From positions 65,044-129,043 of the forward strand of contig CAZHJU010000002.1 of the NCBI GenBank assembly GCA_964533495.1: a DNA stretch of 64,000 nt. Direction: 5' to 3'. The position numbers and the translations under genes were made by a program. The notes beneath the pieces were generated by a model, which was given only the letters and a program-made list of their open reading frames with translations, ran no database searches and was not told the DNA's origin. Source of the stretch: Ga0077527 sp964533495 (GTDB taxonomy: Bacteria; Pseudomonadota; Gammaproteobacteria; Burkholderiales; SG8-41). The stretch's first letter is position 1. The number at the start of each line of letters is the position of its first letter. This document shows positions 8,605 through 16,708 of this stretch, in pieces.

Positions 8605-8766
8605 TCAGGCCCCTGCTGTCGCCAGCAGCAGCACCACGGCCACGCAGGCCATGCCGATCAGCATGCCCGTCGCCGCGGCGCGCGCCAGCCAGATGCAGAA
8701 ATCCCGGGCGATCTGCCGGGTCGTGGGAACGGTCCGGGTGATGGTCGCGTTCGGCGATGCGTTCAT
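8605..8766 (-). CDS. Small single-span membrane protein (53 aa), hypothetical
   Basis: This short frame begins MNASPNATITRTVPTTRQIA, preceded by AGGAGAAC about seven bases upstream, and ends in a hydrophobic helix (MLIGMACVAVVLLLATAGA, residues about 35-53). I do not recognise a family. It is placed between the CreD-like gene and the divergent response regulator, 156 bases from the regulator start. It may therefore be part of the same regulon, possibly an accessory membrane peptide of the sensor kinase. Support is a good ribosome site and position, but not homology. Confidence 0.55.
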   Translation of the reverse strand: MNASPNATITRTVPTTRQIARDFCIWLARAAATGMLIGMACVAVVLLLATAGA

Positions 8767-8922
8767 GCCTGTTCTCCTGTGAAATGCGCCCCGATCGGGC
8801 AATGTCATTTCAGCAGGCCGTGATGGCGGCGCCATGCCGGAACATGGCAAAGCGGCGAAGAATTGTGTCAAACCGGTGGCAGCCGCCGTCGCGGCGGCGG
8901 TGCTGCGGTATAGTCGGCGCCC

Positions 8923-9618
8923 ATGCCCCGGCGCATCGCCATCATCGAGGACGATCCCGCCATCGGCGCCAATTACGCCGATGCGCTGTCCGCGCACGGC
9001 TACGCGGTGCAGCTCCATGCCGACCGCGCATCGGCGCTGGCCGGCCTGCAGGACAGGCTGCCGGACCTGGTGCTGCTCGACATCGGCCTCGGCGGCGAGC
9101 CCGACGCCGGCTTCGCGCTGTGCCGCGAGCTGCGCGGCCGCTCGGCGACGCTGCCGATCATTTTCCTGACCGCGCGCGACAACGAGTTCGACATGGTCGC
9201 CGGCCTGCGGCTGGGCGCCGACGACTACGTCACCAAGAGCGTGAGCCTGCCCCACCTGCTGGCGCGCGTGGACGCGCTGTTCCGCCGCGCCGCGCTGAGC
9301 GGCGTGACGAAGAACGATGAGGACACGCTCAACCGCGGCGCGCTGGCCATCGACCTCAAGCGCTTCACGGTGCGCTGGAACGGCCGCCCCGTCGATCTCA
9401 CGCTGACCGAGTTCTGGCTGGTGCACGCGCTGGCGCGCCACCCGGGCCACGTCAAGAACCGCGAACAGCTGATGGCCGAGGCGCACATCGTCGTCGACGA
9501 CAGCACGATCACCTCGCACATCCGGCGCATGCGCCGCAAGTTCGCCGCCACAGACCCCGGATTCGACTGCATCGACACCGTGTACGGGCTGGGTTACCGG
9601 TGGCGGAGCCCGGACTGA
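8923..9618 (+). CDS. Response regulator, OmpR/PhoB type (PdsR-like)
   Basis: This is a 231-residue two-component regulator. The receiver domain (about 1-120) has the acidic pocket IIEDD, phospho-acceptor Asp about 53 in LVLLDIGLGG, and the conserved Lys in DDYVTKS. The C-terminal winged helix (about 135-228) is of OmpR type, ending VYGLGYRW. Wording such as LTLTEFWLVHALARHPGHVK and DDSTITSHIRRMRRKF closely resembles the regulator family annotated as belonging to the proteobacterial dedicated sortase system. That match is from memory and needs a profile search. Its stop overlaps the likely GTG start of the histidine kinase. Confidence 0.9.
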   Translation: MPRRIAIIEDDPAIGANYADALSAHGYAVQLHADRASALAGLQDRLPDLVLLDIGLGGEPDAGFALCRELRGRSATLPIIFLTARDNEFDMVAGLRLGADDYVTKSVSLPHLLARVDALFRRAALSGVTKNDEDTLNRGALAIDLKRFTVRWNGRPVDLTLTEFWLVHALARHPGHVKNREQLMAEAHIVVDDSTITSHIRRMRRKFAATDPGFDCIDTVYGLGYRWRSPD

Positions 9619-11183
9619 GGCCTGCGATGCTGCCCGCGCCCGGACTGCGCGGCCGCATCGTGCTGGTGGCGCTGGTGCTGCTGGTCATTCCCTGGGCCGG
9701 TTATTCCTACGTCAGCGCCACCGAGCAGCTGCTGCGCGAACAGCAGGAGCGGCAGCTCGCGGCCGCGGCCCGCGCCATCGCCGCGGCGCTGCACGACCGG
9801 CCGCGGCTGGCGACGCTGCAGGAGGACTCGGCCGACGGCGAGGCGGCGCGCGCCGAAGTGCGCGCGCTGGTCACCGGCATCGCCCGCACCGGGCTGCGCA
9901 TCTGGGTGGTCGACAACCGCCTGAAGCTGATCGCGGTGGCCGGCGACATCGCCGTCGACGCCGCGCCTCCCGGCCCGGAAACCACCTTCGGCATCGTCGA
10001 GCGCGCGGTGCGCGCGGCGCTGCGCCCCTTGCTCGCCCGCTGGCTGGACGCGCCGGCGCTGCCGGCCGAGGAATTCATTCCGGACGACGTCATTTTCGGG
10101 GGACGCGAAGTCGAGCGCGCGCTCGACGGCGCATCGGCCATCAAACGCCGGCCGGGACCCGGCGGCAGCGCGCCCGTCGTCAGCGTGACCCAGCCGGTGT
10201 GGATCGGCGAAACGGTGGCCGGCGTCGCCATCGTCGAGGAAAGCACCGCCGCCACGGTGTCCTTCCGCCACCGCGCGATCGAGCGGCTGATCGCCGTCAC
10301 CCTGATCGCCTTCGGCGCCGCGGCGCTGGTGCTGCTGCTGTTCGCGTCGCGGCTGTCGGTGCGGCTGCGCCGCCTGCGCGACGAGGCCGAGCAGGCCATC
10401 GATTCGCGCGGGAACGTGCGCGCGCTGGTGTCCGCCAGCGGCGCGCGCGACGAAATCGGCGACCTGTCGCGCAGCTTCTCGCTGGCGCTGACCCGGCTCG
10501 CCGACACCAATGCCTATCTCGAGAACCTCGCGCGGCGGCTGGCGCACGAACTGCGCACGCCGATCGCGGTGCTGCGCTCCTCGCTGGACAACCTGAGGCT
10601 GAAAGGATTGCCAGCGGACAGCGCCGTCTACGTCGACCGCGCCGAGGACGGGCTGCGCCGGCTCGACACCGTGCTGACGCGGATGGCCGAGGCGACCCGG
10701 CTGGAGCAGACCGTGCGCGACAGCGAGCGCGAACGCTACGACGCCGCGGGGGTGCTGGCGGGCTGCGTGGCCGGTTATGCCGCCGCGTATCCGGATGTCC
10801 GCTTCGAACTGCAACGGCCGGCAGGACCGGTGATGCTCAACGGCGCACCGCAGCTGTTCGCGCAGATGCTCGACAAGCTCGCCGCCAATGCCGCGGATTT
10901 CGCGGAGCCGGGAACCCCGGTGCGGATGGCGCTGGCGATGCGCGGCACCACCGCGGTGCTCACCGTGGCCAACCGCGGGCCGCGGCTGCCGGCGGGCCTG
11001 CAACTGTTCGAATCCATGCAGTCGGCGCGCGAAGCGCGGGCCCTGGACATCCACCTCGGGCTGGGCCTCTACATCGTGCGGCTGGTGGCCGAATTCCACC
11101 GCGGACGCGCCGCCGCCGCCGACCTGCCCGACGGCGGCGGCGTGCAATTCACGGTCGAGCTGCCGACGCTGGTGGTCGACTGA
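9600..11183 (+). CDS. Sensor histidine kinase partner of the 8923 regulator
   Basis: This 527-residue membrane kinase has TM1 at about 18-38, a periplasmic sensor region of about 190 residues and TM2 at about 232-254. A HAMP-like linker is followed by the H-box LAHELRTPIAVLRSS with phospho-His about 316. The C-terminal ATPase domain has the G-box HLGLGLYIVRLVAEF. The N-box is divergent (LDKLAANAADF). Two starts are possible: GTG 9600, which overlaps the regulator's end by 19 bases, or ATG 9627. The overlap is typical of coupled regulator-kinase pairs. The wording around the H-box again resembles the dedicated-sortase-system kinase family, yet no sortase gene is seen nearby. Confidence 0.9.
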   Translation: MAEPGLRPAMLPAPGLRGRIVLVALVLLVIPWAGYSYVSATEQLLREQQERQLAAAARAIAAALHDRPRLATLQEDSADGEAARAEVRALVTGIARTGLRIWVVDNRLKLIAVAGDIAVDAAPPGPETTFGIVERAVRAALRPLLARWLDAPALPAEEFIPDDVIFGGREVERALDGASAIKRRPGPGGSAPVVSVTQPVWIGETVAGVAIVEESTAATVSFRHRAIERLIAVTLIAFGAAALVLLLFASRLSVRLRRLRDEAEQAIDSRGNVRALVSASGARDEIGDLSRSFSLALTRLADTNAYLENLARRLAHELRTPIAVLRSSLDNLRLKGLPADSAVYVDRAEDGLRRLDTVLTRMAEATRLEQTVRDSERERYDAAGVLAGCVAGYAAAYPDVRFELQRPAGPVMLNGAPQLFAQMLDKLAANAADFAEPGTPVRMALAMRGTTAVLTVANRGPRLPAGLQLFESMQSAREARALDIHLGLGLYIVRLVAEFHRGRAAAADLPDGGGVQFTVELPTLVVD

Positions 11184-11189
11184 GCGTTC

Positions 11190-11528
11190 TCAGCCCGGCG
11201 GCCAGCGCAGCGGCCGGCCGGCGAGGATGTGCAGATGCAGGTGGAACACCGTCTGCCCGGCATCGGCGCCGTTGTTGACAACCAGCCGGAAAGCATCCCC
11301 CACGCCGAGCTGCCGCGCCACCTTGCCGGCGGCCAGCATCAGGTAGCCCAGCAGGGCCGCGTCGCCATCCACGGCATCCGCCAGCCTGGGAATTTCCTGC
11401 TTCGGAATCAGCAGCACATGGGTCGGCGCCTGGGGATTGATGTCGCGGAATGCCAGGCAACGCTCATCCTCGTAAACGATGTCGGCCGGGATTTCGCGGG
11501 CAATGATCTTGCTGAAGAGAGTGGTCAT
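11190..11528 (-). CDS. HIT family protein (HinT-like nucleotide hydrolase)
   Basis: This is a 112-residue histidine-triad protein. The N-terminus MTTLFSKIIAREIPADIVYE and C-terminal active site QTVFHLHLHILAGR (His-x-His-x-His-x-x) are standard for the HinT branch, which hydrolyses adenosine phosphoramidates. I chose the ATG at 11528 over one ten codons upstream because the conserved region begins at MTTLF. It converges on the histidine kinase gene with only six bases between the two stops and no visible terminator hairpin. Confidence 0.93.
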   Translation of the reverse strand: MTTLFSKIIAREIPADIVYEDERCLAFRDINPQAPTHVLLIPKQEIPRLADAVDGDAALLGYLMLAAGKVARQLGVGDAFRLVVNNGADAGQTVFHLHLHILAGRPLRWPPG

Positions 11529-11603
11529 GGTCTTGTCAAATAACTCGTTTAAAAACAAAAGGTTAATTCAGGCGATATCTCGATCCATCTGCTACGGGAA
11601 TTA

Positions 11604-11625
11604 CATAAGTATTTGATTATAAACA
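11604..11625. repeat. Recurrent AT-rich motif, copy A
   Basis: The plus strand reads ATAAGTATTTGATTATAAAC. Its complement matches the consensus TTTAAAATCAAATACTTAT seen at 16684, 29391, 42641, 53631 and 60180. Confidence 0.7.
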
Positions 11626-11716
11626 TTTTTTATAAAAACAGGCTTTATCCATGCAAAGCCGGCAATCCAATCCAAACATGAATTGATGCAACGCAATAAA
11701 TATTTCGGCCCAAGTC

Positions 11717-11744
11717 TTGACATGCCCTTTACTGCCCTTATAAT
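11717..11744 (+). promoter_or_regulatory. Sigma-70 promoter of the phasin gene
   Basis: TTGACA (11717-11722) and TATAAT (11739-11744) are both perfect consensus hexamers with a 16-base spacer, which predicts a start near 11751. The phasin ATG follows 83 bases later with AAAGGAG as ribosome site. Confidence 0.85.
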
Positions 11745-11754
11745 TTGAATTGTG

Positions 11755-11775
11755 CGGTGCAATATAACTGCACCG
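11755..11775. promoter_or_regulatory. Dyad at the phasin transcription start, possible PhaR operator
   Basis: CGGTGCA-atataac-TGCACCG has seven-base perfect arms and sits just after the predicted start of the phasin promoter, which is a repressor position. PHB-bound repressor PhaR controls phasin genes in related bacteria and recognises TGC/GCA-rich dyads, so PhaR is the likely ligand. This is inference. Confidence 0.5.
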
Positions 11776-11834
11776 AAAAAATTGATAACCCCTGAAACCA
11801 TTAATTAACACACTGTTTTAAAAGGAGAATCAAA

Positions 11835-12383
11835 ATGTATCAGACTCCGGAACAACTTATTGCGATGAACAAAGCCAACCTCGAAGCCGCGATGAAATTC
11901 GCCGGCGTAGCGATCGAGGGCGCCGAGCGCATGATCGACCTGCAACTGAAAGCGACCAAGGCCGCGTTCAGCGACAGCTTCGAAGGCGCGAAAGCCCTGG
12001 CTGCCGTCAAGGATTTCCAGCAACTGGCCGCGCTGAAGGACAGCATGGCGCAACCGACGCTGGAAAAGGCCACCGCCTACGCCAAGAGCATGTACGACTG
12101 CGCGACCGAAACGCAAGCCGGGTTCAGCAAGCTGGTCGAAGCGCAGGTTGCCGAATTCAACAAGGAAATCGTGTCCGGCCTCGACAAGCTGGTGAAAACC
12201 GCTCCGGCGGGTTCGGAAGTCGGCATCGCCGCCATCAAGTCGGGCATCGCCGCGGTCAATTCGGCCTACGACAACCTGTCGAAAGTCGCCAAGCAGTTCG
12301 CCCAGGCCACCCAGTCGAACCTGGAAACCGCCGCCTCCCAGGCGACCGCTTCGGTGAAAAAGGCCGCCAAGAAAGCCGCGTAA
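11835..12383 (+). CDS. Phasin family protein (PHA granule-associated)
   Basis: This 182-residue amphipathic helical protein coats polyhydroxyalkanoate granules. The N-terminus (MYQTPEQLIAMNKANLEAAM) and the repeated heptad-like pattern of Ala, Lys and hydrophobic residues fit the phasin_2 family, and the tail is Ala/Lys-rich (ASVKKAAKKAA). It stands alone between a consensus promoter and a strong terminator, consistent with abundant monocistronic expression. No PHA synthase or depolymerase gene is in the window. Confidence 0.93.
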   Translation: MYQTPEQLIAMNKANLEAAMKFAGVAIEGAERMIDLQLKATKAAFSDSFEGAKALAAVKDFQQLAALKDSMAQPTLEKATAYAKSMYDCATETQAGFSKLVEAQVAEFNKEIVSGLDKLVKTAPAGSEVGIAAIKSGIAAVNSAYDNLSKVAKQFAQATQSNLETAASQATASVKKAAKKAA

Positions 12384-12407
12384 GCCGCTTTCCACGCAGC
12401 AGGCAGC

Positions 12408-12442
12408 AAAAAAAGCCCCCGGATTCTTCCGGGGGCTTTTTT
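12408..12442 (+). terminator. Intrinsic terminator after phasin
   Basis: AGCCCCCGGA-ttct-TCCGGGGGCT is flanked by an A run on the left and T6 on the right, so it can act in both directions. It ends the phasin transcript and also the minus-strand CinA-domain gene that ends at 12468. Confidence 0.92.
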
Positions 12443-12467
12443 CATGCGCCGGCGCCGTCACCGGCGC

Positions 12468-13217
12468 TCAGGCCGCAACGGGCGTCCAGGGAAAACCGAG
12501 GCGGCTCACGCCGGCCTGCAGCATCGCGATCGCCTCGTTCACCTGCACGGCGCCGCCGCGCACGCCGAGCTCGATGCAACGCTCCGGCGTCACCCGCGGC
12601 AGGCTGAACACCTTCAGCGCCGGATAGGCGCGCAGGCATTCGTTCATCAGGTCGATCAGCTGGCTTTCGCCGGCCTCGCGCACGATGATCGCCGCCTCGG
12701 CCGCGCGCTCCGCGGCGATCCCGTCATAACAGTGGTCGAGCACCCAGGCCATCATCGGCCACGCCATCTCCGGAAAACCCGGCAGGAAGTGGTGGTTGCG
12801 GAAACTGAAGCCGGGTATGCGGTTGTACGGATTGGGAATGATCGCCGCGCCCGCCGGAAACTCCCCCATCATCAGCCGCTGCGGCGTGACGGCCCCCGGA
12901 TCGCCGGCAAAACGCGCGCGGATCTCGGCCTCGGCCTCCGGATGCAGTTCCAGCGCGACGCCGGCGGCGCGCGCCGCGCTCTGCCGGGTGTGGTCGTCGG
13001 GCGTGGCGCCGATGCCGCCGAAGCTGAACACGGTGTCGGTGCCGGCGAAAGTGCGCCCGAGCGTCGCCGCGATCAGTGCCGGATCGTCGCCGAGGTACTG
13101 CGCCCAGGACAGTTCGAGGCCGCGCTCGCCGAGCGTGGCGATGACTTTGGGGAGATGCTTGTCCTGGCGTTTGCCCGACAGGATTTCATCGCCGATGATG
13201 ATGGCGCCGAATTTCAT
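12468..13217 (-). CDS. CinA/MoaB-type molybdopterin-binding domain protein
   Basis: This 249-residue protein carries the N-terminal domain of competence/damage-inducible protein CinA (COG1058), which shares the MoaB/MogA fold. Visible motifs are FGAIIIGDEILSGKRQDKH (residues about 3-21) and FSFGGIGATPDDHTRQ (about 65-80). The C-terminal amidohydrolase domain of full CinA is absent, so this is the short, single-domain form. The ATG at 13217 is chosen because the conserved domain begins within three residues. It is 44 bases downstream of the CBS-pair gene on the same strand. Its physiological substrate is not established. Confidence 0.85.
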   Translation of the reverse strand: MKFGAIIIGDEILSGKRQDKHLPKVIATLGERGLELSWAQYLGDDPALIAATLGRTFAGTDTVFSFGGIGATPDDHTRQSAARAAGVALELHPEAEAEIRARFAGDPGAVTPQRLMMGEFPAGAAIIPNPYNRIPGFSFRNHHFLPGFPEMAWPMMAWVLDHCYDGIAAERAAEAAIIVREAGESQLIDLMNECLRAYPALKVFSLPRVTPERCIELGVRGGAVQVNEAIAMLQAGVSRLGFPWTPVAA

Positions 13218-13261
13218 GGTGATTGCACGCGGGTGGTTGCGCCGGCCGCGCCGGCGCGGGT

Positions 13262-13690
13262 TCAACTGTGGATGTAGCTTTCGAGCTGCTGGATGGTCTG
13301 CTGCTGCATCTCGATCACCGCCTTCACCAGGTCGCCGACCGACAGCACGCCGATGATCCTGCCGCCGTCGAGCACCGGCAGGTGGCGGATGCGCTTGCTG
13401 CTCATCAGCCCCATGCAGTCGTCGACGGTCTGCGTCGGACTGACGCAGACCACCTTCTCCGACATGATGTCCCTGACCGACAGTTCGTGGGAGGATTTGC
13501 CGAGCAGGATGACCTTGCGCGCATAGTCGCGCTCGGAAAGGACGCCGAGAAGCCTGCCGTCCACCATCACCAGCAGCGCGCCGCAGTTCTTTTCCGCCAT
13601 CAGCTTCAGCGCATCGAAGACACTGGACTCCGGGGATACCGACCATACGCTGCCGCCCTTGCCCTGCAGCAACTGGCTGACTGTTTTCAT
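13262..13690 (-). CDS. CBS-pair domain protein
   Basis: This 142-residue cytosolic protein consists of two CBS motifs (about 10-60 and 72-125), including the hallmark strings GVLSERDYARKVILLGKSS and RHLPVLDGGRIIGVLSVGDL. Such stand-alone pairs bind adenosine nucleotides and act as energy or redox sensors. A GGAGGGG-like ribosome site precedes the ATG. It probably shares a transcript with the CinA-domain gene. The partner protein it regulates is not indicated by context. Confidence 0.92.
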   Translation of the reverse strand: MKTVSQLLQGKGGSVWSVSPESSVFDALKLMAEKNCGALLVMVDGRLLGVLSERDYARKVILLGKSSHELSVRDIMSEKVVCVSPTQTVDDCMGLMSSKRIRHLPVLDGGRIIGVLSVGDLVKAVIEMQQQTIQQLESYIHS

Positions 13691-13769
13691 GATCCCCTCC
13701 TCCGGGGTGCGCCGATCGACACCGGCTGGGAAAACAGTCTAGCCAATTTTCCCGCCCGGGTGTAGCCGC

Positions 13770-14744
13770 TCAGCGCCCGGCGATGGCGTCGGCCTTCTGC
13801 AGCAGATTCTGCGCCATGCGGATGTTGGCCAAGTCCACAAGACGGCCGTCGACCTGCACCGCGCCCTTGCCTTCGCTCGCCGCCTGCGCCATCGCGTCCA
13901 CGATGCGTCGGGCTTTGGCGACATCTTCCGCGGACGGGCTGAACACCGCGTTGGCCGCCTCGATCTGGGTCGGGTGGATCGCCCACTTGCCCTCGTAGCC
14001 CAGCGCGGCGACGCGGCGCGACGCGGCCAGATAACCCTCGGGATCCTTGAAGTCGCCGTAGGGCCCGTCGATCGGCCGCAGCCCGTACGCGCGGCAGGCG
14101 ACCAGCAGCCGCACCTGCGCCGCGTGCCAGGGATCGGCCTGGTGGAATTCGCGCCTGCCCTGCGCATCGCGGTCCGACAGCACGCCGTATTCCGGATGCA
14201 GCCCGCCGATGATCGTGGTGCGCGCGCGGGTCGAGGCCGCGAAATCGCCGGAACCGAAGGCCAGCGCCTCCAGCCGGCGGCTGGACTGCGCGATGGCCTC
14301 GATGTTGGCCATGCCCAGCGCGGTTTCGATCAGCACCTCGAAACCGATGCGTCCGGGCCTGCCCTGCGCCTGCTCGATCTGGGTCACCAGCATGTCCAGC
14401 GCATAGACGTCCGCCGGCACGCCGACCTTCGGGATCACCAGCATGTCGAGACGCGGGCAATTCTCCACGAGGTCGACCACGTCGCGGTACATGTAATGGG
14501 TGTCGAGGCCGTTGATGCGCACCGCCATCACCTTGCGGCCCCAGTCGATGTCGTTCAGCGCGGCGACCACGTTTTTACGCGCCTGCGGTTTGTCGTCGGG
14601 CGCCACCGCGTCCTCGAGGTCGAGGAAAATCACGTCGGCGGCGGATTTCGCCGCCTTGTCGAACAGCGCCGGATTGACGCCGGGCACCGCCAGTTCGGAG
14701 CGGGTCAGGCGCTGGGTTGCGGGTTCGGGCTGGGTGAAGCTCAT
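13770..14744 (-). CDS. HpcH/HpaI (CitE-like) aldolase, malyl-CoA-type lyase
   Basis: This 324-residue TIM-barrel lyase belongs to the CitE / L-malyl-CoA-beta-methylmalyl-CoA lyase group. Visible motifs are RSELAVPGVNP at the N-terminus, DVIFLDLEDAVAPDDK (residues about 37-52, acidic Mg-binding), VRINGLDT (substrate-binding Arg), IGFEVLIETALGMANI and GKWAIHPTQIEAAN near the end. The family cleaves or condenses malyl-, methylmalyl- or citramalyl-CoA. It lies one base after the dehydrogenase gene and is the last gene of the long minus-strand operon, where it probably converts a CoA-bound hydroxy diacid. Confidence 0.88.
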   Translation of the reverse strand: MSFTQPEPATQRLTRSELAVPGVNPALFDKAAKSAADVIFLDLEDAVAPDDKPQARKNVVAALNDIDWGRKVMAVRINGLDTHYMYRDVVDLVENCPRLDMLVIPKVGVPADVYALDMLVTQIEQAQGRPGRIGFEVLIETALGMANIEAIAQSSRRLEALAFGSGDFAASTRARTTIIGGLHPEYGVLSDRDAQGRREFHQADPWHAAQVRLLVACRAYGLRPIDGPYGDFKDPEGYLAASRRVAALGYEGKWAIHPTQIEAANAVFSPSAEDVAKARRIVDAMAQAASEGKGAVQVDGRLVDLANIRMAQNLLQKADAIAGR

Positions 14745-14745
14745 G

Positions 14746-15642
14746 TCATCGTCCTTTGTCGTTGCCGGTGTCGGTGCCCGACATCCGCTCGAGCACCGTG
14801 ATCAGCGCCGCGAGGTCGTCGCGGCCGCGGTCCTGGCCCATCAGCGCGTTGATCTGCTGCATCACCGCGGCGCCGCCGGGGGAGGCCACGCCGGCATCAT
14901 GCGCGAGTTCGAGCACGATGCCGAGGTCCTTGTGGTAGAGCCGGGTGTCGATGCCGTCGTCGAAGTGGCGCTCCACCATGCGCTTGCCGAAGAGCTCCAT
15001 CACCCGGCTCGACGCCACGCCGCCCATCATCACCTCGCGCACCTTCGCCGGATCGGCGCCGAGCCGCCCGGCGAGATGCAGCGCCTCGGCCACGCCCTGC
15101 GCCGCCACCAGCAGCGCGAGCTGGTTGCAGGCCTTGGTGATCTGGCCCGCGCCGCTGTCGCCGACGCGGGTCACGGTCTTGCCCATGCATTCGAACAGCG
15201 GCCTGAGGCGCTCGAACACCGCCGCCTTGCCGCCGGCCATGATCGACAGCGTCGCCTGCTCCGCGCCCATCGGCCCGCCCGACACCGGCGCATCGATCAT
15301 GTCGATGCCCTTTTCGGCAAGACGCTGCGCCACCGCGCGCGCCACCGCCGGCGAGATGGTCTCCATGTCGACCACCACGCTGCCCGCCTTCGCGCCGCGG
15401 ATGATGCCGTTTTCGCCCAGCACCACGGCCTCGAAATCGCTCGACGCGGTGACCATCGTGAACACCACCTCGCAGGCCGCCGCCAGCGCCGCCGGCGAAT
15501 CGTGGCGCGTCGCGCCCGCGGCGACCAGCGGCGCGGCGCTGTCGGCGCGGCGCGCCCATACGCCCATGCGATGGCCGCCTTTCATCAGGTGCAGGGCCAT
15601 GTGGCGTCCCATCGCGCCGAGCCCGATAAATCCCAGATTCAC
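14746..15642 (-). CDS. NAD-dependent beta-hydroxyacid dehydrogenase (3-hydroxyisobutyrate/tartronate-semialdehyde type)
   Basis: This 298-residue enzyme has the N-terminal Rossmann motif GFIGLGAMGRHMALHL (residues about 4-19), the substrate motif DAPVSGGPMGAE (about 118-129) and the catalytic lysine region GAGQITKACNQL with Lys about 171. The YHKDLGIVLELA stretch near residue 240 is the conserved C-terminal signature. It probably reduces tartronate semialdehyde or oxidises 3-hydroxyisobutyrate. It sits between the AEC transporter (27-base gap) and the CitE-type lyase (one base). Confidence 0.9.
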   Translation of the reverse strand: MNLGFIGLGAMGRHMALHLMKGGHRMGVWARRADSAAPLVAAGATRHDSPAALAAACEVVFTMVTASSDFEAVVLGENGIIRGAKAGSVVVDMETISPAVARAVAQRLAEKGIDMIDAPVSGGPMGAEQATLSIMAGGKAAVFERLRPLFECMGKTVTRVGDSGAGQITKACNQLALLVAAQGVAEALHLAGRLGADPAKVREVMMGGVASSRVMELFGKRMVERHFDDGIDTRLYHKDLGIVLELAHDAGVASPGGAAVMQQINALMGQDRGRDDLAALITVLERMSGTDTGNDKGR

Positions 15643-15669
15643 TGTGCGTCTCTCCCCAGGTTCCGTCGA

Positions 15670-16638
15670 TCAGGTTCCGCCGATCCAGCCGAAGGCCATG
15701 ATCAGCGGCAATGTCAGCCAGAACAGTATCGTACTCCAGCCGATCAGCAGCGCGGCGGCCGGCGCGTCGAGCCGGAAGCGGTCCGCCAGCAGCAGCGCCG
15801 TCATCATCACCGGCGTCGTGCCCTCGACCACCGCCGCGTACTGCGCCTCCGCCATGCGCGGGTAGATCAGCGGCGCGGCCAGCCAGATGATGAAGGGCGT
15901 CAGCAGCAGCTTGACGCCGGCCACCGCGAGGATCTCGCCGCGCGGCACGAGGTTGCGCCAGGGGATGGTCATGCCCAGCACGAACAGGATCACCGGGATC
16001 GTCGCCTGGCCGATGAACTGCGTGGCCTTCACCAGCGGTTCGTAGGTCAGCCCCGTCTGCTGGCAGGCGAAGCCGAGCAGGAAGGCCCAGATCGGCGGCA
16101 TCGTCAGCATGACGCCGATCACCGAGGGCTGCGTCCCTCCGCGATCGCGCGCGCCCAGGCGGGTGCAGATCCAGACGCCGAGCGTCCACACCAGCGGCAT
16201 CGTCATCAACATGTCGTTGAACACCGCGTAGCGGATCGCCTCGGTACCGAAAAAGAACACCAGCACCGGCGCGCCGACGTTGAAAGTGTTGCCGAACATG
16301 CCGCCGACCATCAGCGCGGCGCGGGTCCGGTCGGTCAGTCGCGGCCACAGCGGCAGCCGGTAGAGCAACACATAGAGCACCGCGCCGGAAGCGAGCGAGC
16401 CGATGCCCACCAGCAGCGGCACCGACAGCAGCTCGCGGCTGACCGGCGTGCTGGAGGCCACCGCGAACAGGATGCAGGGATAGAACAGGTACATCACCAG
16501 CCGGTTCAGGTTCGAGCGCATCTGCCCGACGTCGGTGTCCGGGAAAAAGCGCGGCCACAACGCGCCGGCGCAGACCAGCAGCGACAGCGGCAGCATCACC
16601 TGCACCATCAGGTCGATGAGTTGCGCGGCGTAATTCAT
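15670..16638 (-). CDS. AEC family transporter
   Basis: This 322-residue protein of the auxin-efflux-carrier family has about ten hydrophobic helices. MFGNTFNVGAPVLVFFFG in the first half and ALLIGWSTILFWLTLP at the end fit the family's helix pairs. Bacterial members are uniporters or exporters of malonate, malate or other small dicarboxylates. Its presence in an operon with a TRAP importer suggests a second route for the same acid or export of a by-product. The ATG at 16638 lies 69 bases after the hydroxyacid dehydrogenase stop, with the recurrent AT-rich motif between them. Confidence 0.88.
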   Translation of the reverse strand: MNYAAQLIDLMVQVMLPLSLLVCAGALWPRFFPDTDVGQMRSNLNRLVMYLFYPCILFAVASSTPVSRELLSVPLLVGIGSLASGAVLYVLLYRLPLWPRLTDRTRAALMVGGMFGNTFNVGAPVLVFFFGTEAIRYAVFNDMLMTMPLVWTLGVWICTRLGARDRGGTQPSVIGVMLTMPPIWAFLLGFACQQTGLTYEPLVKATQFIGQATIPVILFVLGMTIPWRNLVPRGEILAVAGVKLLLTPFIIWLAAPLIYPRMAEAQYAAVVEGTTPVMMTALLLADRFRLDAPAAALLIGWSTILFWLTLPLIMAFGWIGGT

Positions 16639-16683
16639 GGCTGGCGGCGGTGTTTTGTGCCGCCTCGGGAAAAATAAAAAATA

Positions 16684-16708
16684 TGTTTAAAATCAAGTAC
16701 TTATAAAT
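16684..16708. repeat. Recurrent AT-rich motif, copy B
   Basis: The plus strand reads TTTAAAATCAAGTACTTAT, one base from the consensus. It lies between two genes of the minus-strand operon and abuts the TAA stop of the 2-hydroxyacid dehydrogenase gene. Confidence 0.75.

Larger units (their letters stand above)
11529..11834. other. AT-rich intergenic region upstream of the phasin gene
   Basis: About 300 bases without a gene, much richer in A+T than its surroundings. It holds one copy of the recurrent AT-rich motif (11604-11625), a consensus promoter (11717-11744) and a dyad at the predicted start site (11755-11775). The remainder shows nothing I can name. Confidence 0.7.
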
